The notes under the pieces: generated by a model
Told to the model about the DNA's origin: nothing
Databases searched by the model: none
What the model saw: the letters and a program-made list of their open reading frames with translations, nothing else
Program-made: the position numbers and the translations under genes
Shown: positions 1-12,413 of the stretch, in pieces
Position numbering within the stretch: the stretch's first letter is position 1
Layout of the letters: the number at the start of each line of letters is the position of its first letter
Origin: Paraphysomonas bandaiensis
Lineage: Eukaryota > Chrysophyceae
Assembly (NCBI GenBank): GCA_965644295.1
Contig: CBFFRP010000281.1
Coordinates: 310,001 to 374,000, forward strand
Reading direction: 5' to 3'
DNA: 64,000 nt

Positions 1-215
1 TAGCAATACTTATGGCCTCTATATCTAGTAAACCAACCACGTACCATGTGAATATAAAGTGAAGAATGTCGTCCACAAGAACACGAGTTTTATTCAATTA
101 AATAGCTTCATCACCAAAAAAATGTTATAACTTCTTCTGAAATATTTTAGTACACACATAAAACAAATATAGCACTGGTATGGTTGTAGTTGAAGTGACC
201 ACAGTGTCAACTAGA

Positions 216-808
216 TCATGAACTCGTCGCAATATCGTAAGCATGCATGATTAATCCGACCACCATGACAACCACAAATAAGACAACAGTTTGGTGCCAA
301 AATCGAGTAGAATTCTGTGGTAATAGATAACAACAAAAATCAGATATCGTGCACAAATCAACTCACCCCTGCACCATCAATCACTACTTTCTGCAGTGTA
401 CCTTCACTGTCACGACCTTTTCTCTCTCCCGCACTTGCTTTACCAGCTTTCAATGCCTATAGCAAGTTGCACATAACTACACATTTAACCGCTGATTACT
501 ATTTGTCAGACCTGAGGAACAACGAAAATATAGTTTACTAATCCGCCGAACAATGCCACTGAAGAGGAGATAAGAGAGAATGTATCCCCTTTATACAAAG
601 AGCAACCAAGACATACAAGTAATGGAAATTGAATATATAAGAAAAACCAGCTTGTAATCCTCATTTGTATGACGACAAACTTTTCACGTCCGATAAATAG
701 TAGAAGCTTAGGAGATTGGACGAAAAAGAAAAACACTGTTGCACCTAGAACTAATCCAAGACATAATATATCCAGCGTAATAATAGCAGCTTGATAATTG
801 AGTTGCAT
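216..808 (-). CDS. TMEM205-like (DUF4149) membrane protein, 161 aa
   Basis: Three exons on the minus strand: 808-512, 456-367 and 314-216. All junctions are GT-AG and phase 0. Exon 1 encodes three hydrophobic segments and the stretch GREKFVVIQMRI, which resembles the conserved 'R-x-x-F-x-x-x-Q' region after the first helices of TMEM205/DUF4149 proteins. Exon 2 is a short hydrophilic linker rich in Lys, Gly and Glu. Exon 3 encodes RFWHQ followed by a fourth hydrophobic helix and a stop. Family members are small four-helix membrane proteins without an established enzymatic reaction. The length is normal for the family. The gene is head-to-head with the WD40/FN3 gene, with start codons 568 bp apart. 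The exon model is well supported by frame closure; the family assignment is moderate because it rests on short motifs. Confidence 0.7.
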
Positions 809-1376
809 ATTTACGGAAGGTTGTGTTGTGGATCTCTACTATGGATCTGACTTGATATGGTTGATATCCTCATACTACACTGCTGTGTATGATCCTGCCT
901 CTGCTGTATAGTATACCATACTGCCTGTAGTAGTACATTGTACGTACGTACATATGACAACAGCAGTATATCCGACATTTTGATAAGAAATACTCGTGTT
1001 TATGGGAAAACCCTTATTTCTGGCGTCCCAATATTCATAGAATCCCGAATATACATACTAATGTACGAAAGTCATAGGAATAAAACGGCGTGTACATATA
1101 CATGTATATGGTATAGTGGCAAAGTGGTGTATGTATATATATGAGATGAGGTTTAAACATGGAATAATATACTTATGAAGGTGTTTGTTATCACATGGAA
1201 GGTTCCAGCATATCATTGAAGTGTAACTTCATGTATCAAATGGTTACATTGATAAGTATCTATTGAGAGTAGACAGAGCATTGAGCTACTCATATGTATA
1301 TATATATACATGTATGATATGACAGATTATCTATTTAATATCTAATAGCGAGTGTATTTCTATTAACAATACGAAT
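809..1376. promoter_or_regulatory. Divergent intergenic region (TMEM205-like / WD40-FN3)
   Basis: A 568-bp gap between two opposed start codons. It contains no convincing ORF. It is AT-rich with alternating TATATA tracts, for example around 1290-1310, and carries several CTGCTGTAT or CAGCAGTATA words (about 879-890, 901-908 and 958-970) that recur between other head-to-head pairs in this window. A bidirectional promoter is inferred from position only. Confidence 0.45.
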
Positions 1377-4300
1377 ATGTCTGGTCTTGATGATGCTAGT
1401 GCTGTGACAGCTAATACAGTTGGTACTGCTGGTTCAGTTTCTGTCGGTACAGCAGGAACTGAACACAACTTGAAAGCACTTCCAAAAAAGCGCTTTAAGT
1501 TTGTAAATCCTTTAGCAGCTACTCAACGGGTATTTGCTCGCAGAAAAGTACGTGAGGAAAGACGTTTATTAAGAAGGGAGGAGTTGATGAAGCAAGATGC
1601 TGAACGATACCTTATGGAGCTTGAAGAAAAGAATACATGGTTAGTATCGGAATTAAGGGAAAGGAACCTCACTCGGATGGTGAGAGAAGAGAATGTGCGA
1701 TATTTTGAAAGTAGAGAGAAGAGGAAGGAAGAAAAGGAACTGCTGGAACGAGAGAAAGAGCAAGGTTTGTCGTACTTCAGGGGACAGATAACTGGATATC
1801 GGAGGTGGCAAAACTCAGCAGCGAAACACTTAGATATAGTCGGACACGAAGGTCCTGTGGCAGCAGTAAAGTTATCTTCGTGTTTAAGGTATATTGTATC
1901 TTGTTCGCAAGATAAGACAATCAAATTATGGGCCCTGCGATCTGGGAAATGTCTCCTCACTTTCAGTGGACATACAAAAAAAGTCAATGACGTCAGTTTT
2001 CATCCCAAGTTTGCGATGGACTCAGCGGATGTATGCCTTGTATCTTGCGCTAGTGACTGCACTCTCAGATTTTGGAGCTGTGTAATGCCTGATGCACTCA
2101 AGGTATCAGCGATTTATATGCTCACTTTTCATAAAACTTACTGTTTAGACGTTGTATATTTTCGCATTGCGTAGTATATATATGTTTATATGACCTCAAT
2201 TATTTCACAGGTTGTCAATGGGCACACGGAGGCTGTATACCGGTGCTCTTTCTCTCCAGGAGGGCAAAGAGTGGTGTCTTGTTCAGAAGATCAAACAGCA
2301 AGGGTTTGGACAGTCCCTGAAGGATTTTTGCTATTCATATACCAGGCTCACCAGTCGCCCGTTACGACGGTCAAATTTTCACCGTCTGGAAGGTATGGTG
2401 TGTTATATTGTCTTGGCTATACGCACTTTTTAGACGACTCTGAATTTCGTGCTTGGTCGCAGATATTTAGTAACGGGTTCAGATTATGGTGAGCGTAAAC
2501 TCCTTCTATGGGACGCGTCATGCCCACGATTCAATGTCACCGCCCAGTTTCCACACATGATATTTTGGTCACCAGAGGGTCTTATTCGTAAGATTCTAAT
2601 GAGAAAAGCAACTCCCAGTCAACACTTTTGGATGACCCAGAAGCAGCTTAGTACTCTAGATGAGGAGGAGATGGTCGAAACCTGGCCCGGTGAAAATGCG
2701 ACACTTGAAGACATTGCTAGCGATAGTGAGTCAGGATCTGAGGGAGATGAAGATGGCGCAGTAATTGAGGACGATGATTTTGGTAAAGGTGATGTTAAAG
2801 ATGATGGGGGAGCTGTCGTAATGGTGACAGCTGTTGACAAGGAGGGACAGCAACAGGAGGCGACGGAGTATATCGCTGGGGGAGGAACGCTGGTGGTATC
2901 ACTGCAGGTACTATCTGCGTTCAATGTGGATAGCGCTGTTCTATATTGTACAATGTATACTGTGGTGTACCCGATATTTTTAACGTATTTAACTCTATCG
3001 AACAGAGTATTATTGAACCCATAGCCGAAGCATTTGTTTCAGTGAACTTGAAGGAGCACTCATATGACTCCTACAGCAGTCAATCTGGTGCACGAGTAGG
3101 GCATTTCAAGGCATCGGATCCCATTCCCTGGCGTGAATTTGTCACAGATCCTCTCAATATCCGCCCACCACACCGCCTGCCCCCTCGCACAGTCAAGGAG
3201 ACTTGTAACGGCAAAGCGTTCCAGTATAAGGAGATTAGGCAGTTCAATCGCATCACTGGAGAGGAAATTTTACCCTCTGTGGCGGTCGAGATGTTGTGGA
3301 CATCGCCGCCCCCAAATATGGGGCCTGTTGTCGTAACGGCCAATATACGATTGCGCAACGAAAAATTTTGGAGAAAATTAACTTATTCTCTTAAAGAGAG
3401 TCCGATTAGGTACACTTTATTGCTGTCGTTAAATGATAATGTTTCGTTCATCATCGAATTGCAGGCTCAATTCGGGTGAAGATGACTCTGTAGCGGCGGA
3501 CGGTGATCGGTATCTTTTTAACCAAGAAGAACGACATGATGTATTTTGGCGCTATGTGCGCGAGCAAAATTGGGAAGCTGTGGAGTCGTTCTTTGAAAAC
3601 AAGGTGAAGCAGAACGATATATAAATCACGATACCGTCTGCTTTGCTGATGTAAAGTGTTGTGTAGTGCGCGTTATTTTTTGAAGACCGCATGTTCATTC
3701 GGAAGAGACGAATTTTGGGCCTTCTTAGAAGAATATTCGGTACTCCTCCGGAGCCTAAGAAAGCTGCAGCTGGTACATTTACTTTTCCGTTAGAATCCGA
3801 GAAAAAGAAGAAAGAGTACAAACACGTGGTACTTGCCTGGCCATTTATTCATGTCGCAGGACAGACAAGGTCATCTGCCATGGTCGAGGTAAGGTGATGT
3901 GCTGTGTTATAGGAATGAAAATGCTACGATAATGATTCGTTTTTGATTTATTGTGTCGCATACAGGACCTTGAAGTCTTCCCAGATAATAAGTCGGCGTT
4001 CTCGTCTCTAACCTACCGCGAACCAGTGGTTGACGATGAAGTTAAGATAGACCCTGATGATAAATCTACCACTGAGAAAAATAATGGAGTTCAATCTGAT
4101 AATCAAGGCGTGACTTTCACTACTAAACCGGAGAATATATCCGAAACTGTTGACCTGCCTGCAACCACTCCTCTTATGACTGATACTCGCGCTGCTGTTG
4201 GAAATCCTCAAGACGGTGGGGGTGAAGAATGTGAAAACCAAGTCATTAATATTTCCATGTCTATGGGTGACCCTCCACTGGAAATGGCCGATGGCGACGT

Positions 4301-7300
4301 TTCGGGTGGAGGTGTTGAATTGACCACTGAAGTGAATCAATCCGCTCGCGATTCCGCCCGTCCCTCAACCCGGGGGTCAGAGGCGGATAAAGCGACAGGT
4401 AGTGCTCGTGGGGCACTGGAAGTGGAAATTAGTGCTGGAAGTGGAGTCTCTGAGGAAAAGAGTGATGGGGATGAGAGCGAGTATGAAAGCAGCAGCGAGA
4501 GCGATAGTAGTGGATCAAGCTACTCTGGCTCGGACAGTTCCTCAAGCGGAGACGAAACGGACTCCAGTGAGTCTTCGTCTGATAGCAATGGTTCCCCTCA
4601 ACCGAAAACAAAGTTGAGTCCAATCAAAGAAGAGAGCCCACTTAAACTGAAAACTCCAGTCAAAGGGCGCATTAAGGCTACTTCTCCAACTAAGTATAGT
4701 AGATTGCCCAGTCGAACGAAAAGTACTGAGAGAAAAACCGTGCCCTTTCCTCCTTCAAAGAAAAAGAGTTCATTTTCTCTTTTAAGAAAAATATTTGGTA
4801 AAACGAAGAAGGATGCTGTGCTGAAGTACACACCCTCGGATGGAGACAAGGACTTGACTGACACAAAGGCCCATCGCCGTCGAGCTCACGGCCTTGCAAT
4901 ACCTAAAGTACGTTTTGTTCGTGTATTATCTATACCATTGATTATATTGTTGATATGTACTGTTGTTCCTCTATTTGTGTTATTGCTATATGCTTACTGA
5001 ATGAATGGGTAGCACTGGAGCTGTTCCTACGATATTTGTTTGTACAATAGTTGTTTGTGTCTCTATATTTGTGACTTTGAAGAGTAGATTATATATACCG
5101 AACCAGTTGAAGGAAAAGAGTTCCAGCGAAAGGTACTTTCTCTATGTAGAGTGGTGATTTTATAATTGAGTATATATTTTTCGTGTATAGATGAAGCGAA
5201 TTGCTGCCCAAGAAGCAAGTACTGTATTTGGTCTGGAAATGCTTGGTATTCCTGTCGCCAAGGAAAGCAGACAGTTCACCAATAAAGGATACACTGTAGA
5301 GGATATGGCTGCAATTGGAGATACTCCCCACTGGCTCATGCAACACTTGAAGATCGGTGAGGATGGTGATGTGCTGGAGAATCCTGTTGATGCGGAAGAT
5401 ATGGAACCTGATGTACCAAACGCGAAGGATGGAAGGTTCGGTCCAAGGGCCGAAGGTCTCAGTATGCCTCTTCCGGATATATTTCCACATCGCGCTGGTC
5501 TTGCCAAGGAAGCACTGAAGGCTAATCTAAAGAAAGATGAAAAAGCTAAAGCTAAGATAGAGAAAAAGCGAATCCCAACAACATCGGAAGCACTCCGTAT
5601 GAAAAATGAAAAAGAGAATAGGAAATTATTCGAGGCGCCTGAATGGCTTAAGAACAAGAAGAAAGCAAAGGAAATGGCAGCGGCTTTAGAGTTGGAGGTT
5701 GGCATGAATATTATGTTAAATAGTGGTTATCCTGCGGGGAGAAGAGAGTCGTTAACCTCTCTTCCGGGAATGACTAATCATTACCCCAATCCTAACTACA
5801 AGGACGTGGCACTCATACCATATGGGTACGTGGATCAACGTAACGAATCGAGGACGCTATATCGTACTCTTTTTTCGCGAATGTCGAAGAAGAAAACTTC
5901 AACCGAGGTTATCATTGGCAAGCCTGTGGGAAGAAAGCCCGTTTCATTATGTTCGCAGCAACCAGTGGAAGTGGACGGAAATGCGAGTTTAACCACTGTG
6001 CAAGATTTGACACGAATCGCTCAGGATGAGAACAGTATTGGCAATGCCTCGAATCTGGGTATAGACAACGAAACTGCTGCCAGTGTACTGACATCGGGTG
6101 AAACAAAACCAGCATTGGAATCAGAGGCGGGTACACGCCCTAGTACCAGTGTGTCCCACTCGTACGCTACCAACCAGCGCAACATCACTGGAGGAGATGT
6201 AAGCGTTGTTTCTGGGTCTGCTCCTGCAGGAAGCCGGACTGATGCGACTCTAGACACACGACCAGCATCTGGGAAGCAAGCCACAGCACCTAATACTCAT
6301 ACTGGTGACGCTCCAGCACCACTTCTTGGAGAAACACAACATAGTCAAGCATCTTTTATGAAAAATAAGAAAACAAAGAATTTCTTTTTGAAAGCGACAT
6401 CTATTCCAGATGATGTGTACCTTGATCGTCGCGGCTCTTTTCACATCGCCCCAGGGTTGGAAAGTTTTTCCAAGTACCTCGAGGAAAAGCGAGATCCTCT
6501 GAAAAATAAGAAGTATGATGACTACGGACGACCAATACAAGTTGGCAAGTCTAGTACGTTGAAAACTAGCAACATCCGTAAAGACACCATGGAAGCAGCA
6601 GGGTTAATATGTGTGATGCACACCAACGTAAGTACCAGCGTATATGTCCACTATGTTAGTTGAGAAAAGTGTGCAGGGCTTCGATGTTGCGCACCAAGGC
6701 ACTATTAACGATGCCCTATTTTCTCCTTCTGAAAACAGAATTGCATCATGTGGTGGCGATCACTTAATCAAGGTTATAATGTTTTTCTCATTTTCTTTTG
6801 TCACAGTCGTGATTGTAGTTATGGGATCCACGAGACGGGTCATTTGTCCGCAGGTTAGTGGGACACACCGCCGAGGTAACTGCACTGTGCTACACCACGG
6901 ATGAGTTGTACCTAGTATCAGCTGGGGGTGATCATAGCATTCTTATATGGGACCTTACTGTTTTCAAAGTAACTCGAACCCTAAGGGGTCATGCGGATGT
7001 TATCAACGGGTATATGGGTATATATTGTAGACTGATATTAACTTAATATTTGTGTTTGCTATATAGATTATGCATCAGTCATGATTGCTCTTTTGTGGTA
7101 TCGTGTTCGTATGATAACCTAATAAAGAGCTGGTTTTTGACTCCTCGGAATCCTGATCCTCCTCTACCACCTCGAATTGTTACCAAGACTGAAAATACCG
7201 TTATGATACAATGGCAGGCACCACCGTCGTTCAACGAGCCCATCACTGGGTTTCACCTCCAATACAAGATTCCTGGTCAAGTGGAATGGTTCCCGCGTAA

Positions 7301-9314
7301 GCCCATTAGTATTCCTCCGCATTACAGACAAAAGACAGTCACAGATCTTTCTCCATGTACTACATATCAGTTTCGACTCCGTGCAACGAATCGAATGGGA
7401 GAAAGTGAATGGGGTGCAATGTCGAAACTGGTACATTCACTTCATTCTTTTGTCAATGAAATTCTAATCGCATTTCTCCAGGTCAAAACGAAATCTGGGC
7501 TCCCTTTACAACTGGAGCGACCGGACATATCTGATGTCACGAAAAGGAGTGTATCTATATACTTCTTCACACCTAACCCGAAACTCTTTGGTGCTGCACC
7601 TACCAAGTTTGTGATTAATTGGTCAGGAGAAGGTCGTGTAAGTATTCGTTATGTTTTGGTTGATAATGTCCATAATTATGTTACAAACATTGTCAATAGG
7701 ACTTTGAAGACTCGAAATATGAGCTCACTCTTGAAGATGGGGTGGAAAATGGACATAAGCTAGCAAAGAGCTTCGCCTATTGGACAAGTGAAGAGGGACA
7801 ACGCAAACGCAGGAGAATGAAAAAGAATACTGAATCGAATATCAAAAATGGTAGTTCGATAGATGTTCCTCAACAGACCATGGAGCAAGTTCTGGAGCGC
7901 TACCAACACATTGAAGATTTTCTCCTGAGTGTGGAAGTTCCCGGAATGCGGCCGGGAAACTTGTATCGGTTTCGAGTGGCAGGAATTAATATGGAAGGCC
8001 AAGGGCCGTGGTCGGATGCGTCCTTCTCTCAGGGAACGATGCCTGCTGTCCCGGATGTACCGGAGCCGCCTGTAAGAATTGCGCATGATTTGACGTGGAT
8101 AACTTTCAAGTGGCACGCTCCGAATGATAACGGATCCGCGATTGTAGGATACAGGTATCCATTCATTGGTGTGTTATCTGTTCTATATCACTAAGATTCT
8201 CTCATTCGGTGTAGAATTTGGATCAAACACATCAACTATTACACGGACTTACCACGGTGGCAAAATACTTACCAGTGCACGCGACTGTTACCTGGAGAGA
8301 ACTACTACATCAAGGTCCTCGCGAAAAACGCTGTGGGATGGTCTGAGTACTCAGAATATAACTCTATTGCGGAGGCGGAGACTGCTACGGCTGCCCCAGA
8401 CACACCCCTGAATCCAACGGCGATAGGGGCAGGATGGGGGTATATGACACTTGAAGCGCGATTGCCCTACCCGAATGGTCGAGAAATCACTCAGTTGTTT
8501 GTGCAACACCGGGAGATACAAGCATTTAGCAAGGGACAGTGGTCAACCGATATAAAGTATGAATTAGCAACTGATGTTGAAATCTTAGACGAGACTCCCA
8601 GAGAGCCTGAAATTGAGCGTGAGGAAGAAAGCGACGTCGAAGATAATGGAAAGGTAAAGAAAAAGAAAACACTTAAAAAATTTCCGAATCGGAAGAAGTT
8701 TGTACGCATGGCGACGGGAGTTCTTGAGGAAACAGTCATACAAATCGACACTTCTATTGATGTGAGCTAGAAATGCATTGTTCTAAATATTTTGTTACTG
8801 TATATGCAGAAACCCAAAGGAAGACGAATTGTGTTTGACGTGAAGCCTCTGAAGGCCAACACACTCTATGAGTACCGGATCAGTTTTCAAAATGAAACCG
8901 GCAGAAGTGAATTTAGCATTCCGTCTCAAAGGTTAGAGTGTGTTGTATGTGTCTGAGGTGTAACGTATATGGTGTAGAGCAAAGACACGTCTGCCTGAAG
9001 CTCCTGCGAAGATGAAGGCTCCGCGGTGTATGGAGATAATGCCCAACTTTATCAACATATCATTTGTTCATCCTGCTAATGGTGGGGATGAAATTGTTTG
9101 TTTTTTTGTGAAGTTGCACGATACTGTTCACGACTCAACGCAAATGATGAGGGTACTACCCCACTTCTCAGATTATAAGATAGAAGGGCTTAAACCAGGC
9201 GGAGCATATAGAATATGTATGCGTGCTGATAATGAGGTGGGAGAAGGGCCGTTTTCAAACTGGACAAAAATTGTACATTTACCCAAAGAAAAAGTTAGTG
9301 CGCAGATAAATTAG
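1377..9314 (+). CDS. Giant WD40 / fibronectin type III repeat protein, 2,254 aa
   Basis: Sixteen exons: 1377-2102, 2211-2392, 2463-2907, 3006-3409, 3465-3603, 3667-3888, 3966-4907, 5191-6627, 6677-6772, 6819-7009, 7067-7430, 7482-7637, 7700-8154, 8215-8761, 8810-8931 and 8978-9314; all phases close. The N-terminus has a Lys/Arg/Glu-rich coiled coil (residues 40-135), then about three WD40 repeats (from 155; motifs DKTIKLW, DQTARVW). The middle is low complexity, including a Ser/Asp/Glu-rich tract (4440-4600). A second WD40 block (1500-1595; IKLWD, ILIWD) precedes about five FN3 domains to the C-terminus (YQFRLRATN, YRFRVAG, YYIKVLAKN, YRICMRA). It is probably a cytoplasmic or ciliary scaffold; the FN3 domains lack a signal peptide. 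Two joins are less certain. Skipping the 63-nt intron 3604-3666 would give separate genes ending at 3624 and starting at 3691. Reading through 4908 gives a hydrophobic tail and stop at 5000, with a possible new start at 5191. Confidence 0.75.
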
Positions 9315-9843
9315 TGGAATGCCTGTCGAGGACTATATATACATGTTTCGGTACGGTTATAGCTGTTCTGTAAGTGGTTATTTATGTTAATTTAACCGTT
9401 TTATTAGTAAATATCACACAAGGACTGCACTGTTTATCCACTTTGTTCCTAATGGACTATGTCGTATATATTTTATTTCGATGTTTCATGCCAAACGAAG
9501 TTGAAAAGCTCAAAACTCAAAATCGTTTTATTGTGAAGATAGGTATCTTGAGTTTTGTTGCTGATGCACTATGCAACTATAAATGGTATATATTTTTTCC
9601 TCGGTTGCTGATCTCATGACAAATAAATGTTTCTAAGAACAGATGTTTCATGAATATGTTGTGAAGTATTGAGATTATAGTTACAATTAAAGGTTTACCT
9701 ATAGATGTAGTTCAAGGTTAACTTCAGTGTATTATCCAATTGAAAAATAGTCAATGGGCGAGGTCACTTTACCTTATTTACTATGTACTATTAGATGAAA
9801 AGGCATAGTAATATCAAGGCATTGATCATTATTATTATAATAA
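9315..9843. other. Intergenic, no gene seen
   Basis: Downstream flank of the WD40/FN3 gene up to the left inverted repeat of the next element. The 81-codon plus-strand ORF at 9374-9619 has no recognisable features and biased AT-rich composition, so I do not call it a gene. The final intron of the upstream gene could alternatively start at 9294 and extend its 3' end a little into this stretch. Confidence 0.4.
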
Positions 9844-11202
9844 TTGGTTTTAACCACACTCAAAAACCACACTCACCATCACAGCACAAAAAACACTGTT
9901 GTTAGGTACGGAAAAAACGTAACAGTCAATTCGGACTCGACTCAAATGAAGTATGTGAATTCATATGACAGCAGCGGACAACACTCCCAGTGACCCAATC
10001 ACAGGGCAAAATGATGTGCAGGTAACTTTATTATATTCGACTCATTCTTATACTTAAAGATGTCTTCAAAGGAGAGCAGATCCATACAAAAGAGCGCACA
10101 GAGAATGCTGCACGACAAGCCAAAATTAGGGCTGAGTCGAAGAAGCTTCAAAAGCAGTGGAAGCGGGTTAATTTGAGACACGAAACGTTTCATTTGCCAG
10201 ATTCAGACCTTCTCAGTCAATACCCAACGTTAAAGCGCTGCGAAGGCTAACGCTCCTGAGCATATTTCTTTAGTTTGTTACACCTGTACTTGTCACGATA
10301 ATTGCCCGTGATATAGATCCTGAGCACCTCGTTTTAAACAAAGGAAACTCTGTGCTGTTCACTGTGAGTAAGATATAAAAAGATGTGTGCTATTTGGATT
10401 CGTATTTATGGCGAACAGTTCGTTTACCGGAGTCCAGAAGAAGGTCCGTCCACTGTGTTCAGGACTGAAATAATACAGAAAAGAGTTCAGAAGAAATTAT
10501 CCTACGATTTCGTCGTTGGGCATACGATTTGCCGAAACATTCACTGCCAACTTTACGTTTGACAAGCTCTACTCTGAAGATGTCTCCTTGAAGTTTAAGA
10601 GAATTCTTAGAGGGATTATTAATCCGAAGCAATTTCCTGCGTTGACACGACTGGTGCAGCACGGAGTAGATATATGTGGGGAAAATAGAATGGGTATAGA
10701 ACAAAAGAAAGAAGCAAATAGTTGTGCACGCTCAGAAGAAAGATGGGAAGCAAAACACAGTATTAAGTAATGCGTACACGAGGCGGACAACCAAGGCCTC
10801 GATATCATATATGTATTCCTGTGCGTGATGTCATTGACTATTGCATGCTGTTTTATGCCTATGACAAATACAACAAGCAAATCAAACAGAGGGTATAACC
10901 ACGCAGGGATGGTGGCAATGGGCGTTTGGGTGAGGCGGGAAAGCATAATTCGTTTATGTTTGGTTGTATAATAGAAAACACTGTCAACGCATATCGTCAT
11001 ATAATGAATGTCGATTCCGAAGATTTTGAGTACTTTGGTTATTGTCAAACTCTAGCAAACGATTTGTATGTGTATGCAAGCACACTCTCTGATAGTACTA
11101 TTTAGTAGAGTAATACAATGAATTTAATTGATTTGGACGTAAATATATTACTTCTTATAAGTGTGGTTACTGACTGTGGTTAATGAGTGTGGTTAAGACC
11201 AA
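9844..11202. mobile_element. 1.36-kb element bounded by terminal inverted repeats
   Basis: The left end (9844-9885) reads TTGGTTTTAACCACACTCA and continues with AACCACAC-type words. The right end (about 11162-11202) is its inverted complement with a few mismatches, ending in GGTTAAGACCAA. The repeat is recognisable over about 40 bp. Flanks are AT-rich on both sides, so a target duplication such as TAA or ATAA cannot be fixed. Inside lies a set of spliced or degenerate ORFs (9965-10770). No transposase family is recognisable. It is probably a non-autonomous or decayed class II element, or one of an unfamiliar family. Confidence 0.55.
9965..10770 (+). pseudogene. Degenerate multi-exon ORFs inside the inverted-repeat element
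   Basis: A start at 9965 opens a 19-codon exon (9965-10021). It is joined in phase 0 across a 38-nt GT-AG intron to a Lys/Arg-rich stretch (10060-10249; TKERTENAARQAK...KKLQKQWKRVN) that ends in a stop. Further open stretches follow after plausible acceptors at about 10271 and 10434, and an 84-codon ORF runs 10516-10770, but I could not join them all in one frame. I do not recognise the protein family. The Lys/Arg-rich second exon would suit a nucleic-acid-binding protein, which is inference. It is either a decayed gene carried by the element or a real gene with introns I have not resolved. Confidence 0.35.
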
Positions 11203-11479
11203 ATATATAAATTCCTTTCGCGAGCCAACTCCCGGAGGCTTAAAGAAGGTTTCATCAAGAAGGAAAAACATATTGTTCAATATTATTCAACCTAGTCAAA
11301 GTGATAACTTGTACTTGCATAATGCTCTAGGCATTAAAGAACAATGAAGTCAGATAGCAGGTAAAATAAAACTAATGCAGCACCGATCAGGTCAATATAA
11401 AATTATAGTACAGGAAGAGAAATAAATATCAGCATGGACAGGACTCCATCACTTACTCCTCCACTCAAGTAGATATTAT

Positions 11480-12010
11480 GTATTGTGTAGTAGACCCTTC
11501 GTTATTTTAACACAATCTTGCTGTCTGGGGGGCTATCAGTGTAGTGAATGCAGTATTATCAATTAATTTAGTATTGCAATTTAACTAACAATTTCCTAAC
11601 TCTCGCTACGAAGCAAAGCTGCTTGTGCATCACCGCAAGCACCAAGATGTAACCACTTTCGCCCTTTCACTCAAAGCAAACACAGTGATAAAGCACCAAG
11701 GATTCGGTAATATACCTAACATCTGCTGACTTAAGGTGAACAGCCCGGATTCTTGACTCGGCAGCAGGCAGCCCAATACCCCGGTTGTCTGTGTGTATTC
11801 GTCCGACGTCTACACAAGTGACACTTACATTTGTGTCCGTTTTGTACCAAACAAACTTTTGGCTATGAGTGGGCTAATATCTATCTGCTGTCTATATTTT
11901 CCCGTATAGAAATCTCTCCGGTAGTTTTATCCCCCAGAACACCACGAAGAGGTGCGAGTCTGACTTTGTTGAGGAGGCTATCTGGCACTCATGTTTGTAT
12001 CCATTAAAAA
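11480..12010 (-). repeat. Old copy of the retroposon family, type II body
   Basis: The stretch from about 11600 to 11650 matches the shared 'GCTGCTTGTGC...CGCAAGCACCAAG' block of the other copies with several substitutions. The sequence from 11740 to 11975 (CCCAATACCCCGGTTG, GACGTCTACACAAGT, AACACCACGAAGAGGTGCGAG) matches the body of the copy at 27590-28096. The 3'-tail side (left, 11480-11600) is strongly diverged. Boundaries are approximate and I found no clear target-site duplication. The sense orientation is taken as minus, with the tail on the left. Confidence 0.6.
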
Positions 12011-12413
12011 ACTAAACAACGCGCGGTAACCTCACACACACAAACGATATAGTACTGAAAGCGGTTGGTTTCAAAACGAAAGCGCATCTTGATAGGATTC
12101 GCAGTAAATTTCTGCCCACAATTCTCATATTAATAAAAAATTAAATGTTATATAATGAATTCATTAATTGATGGCTAAAAAGTATTCTCCCCCATGTTTG
12201 AGTAACTTTTTTTCTCACTACTACAGTCAAGGTGAATACTATAAATACCTACTAGTCAACCTCTAGTCGAGGAAAAATTAAAAATTATTAGGCCTTTCAA
12301 CCACTTAGAGATGTGATTAGGAATTTACACCGTATTGATTTTCTACTTTAGAATAGCAATACACAATAAACATGATTTTAAGCAATATTATTATGTCCTT
12401 TTTGAACAGGCTA

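Noticed and set aside
1523-1987. 154-codon minus-strand ORF opposite the first WD40 exon
   Set aside because: Exactly antisense to a well-supported coiled-coil/WD40 exon; Ser/Phe-rich composition is typical of a shadow of Glu/Arg/Lys-rich coding.
10569-11048. 159-codon minus-strand ORF with hydrophobic segments
   Set aside because: It is antisense to a plus-strand coding-like stretch inside the inverted-repeat element and has no recognisable features.
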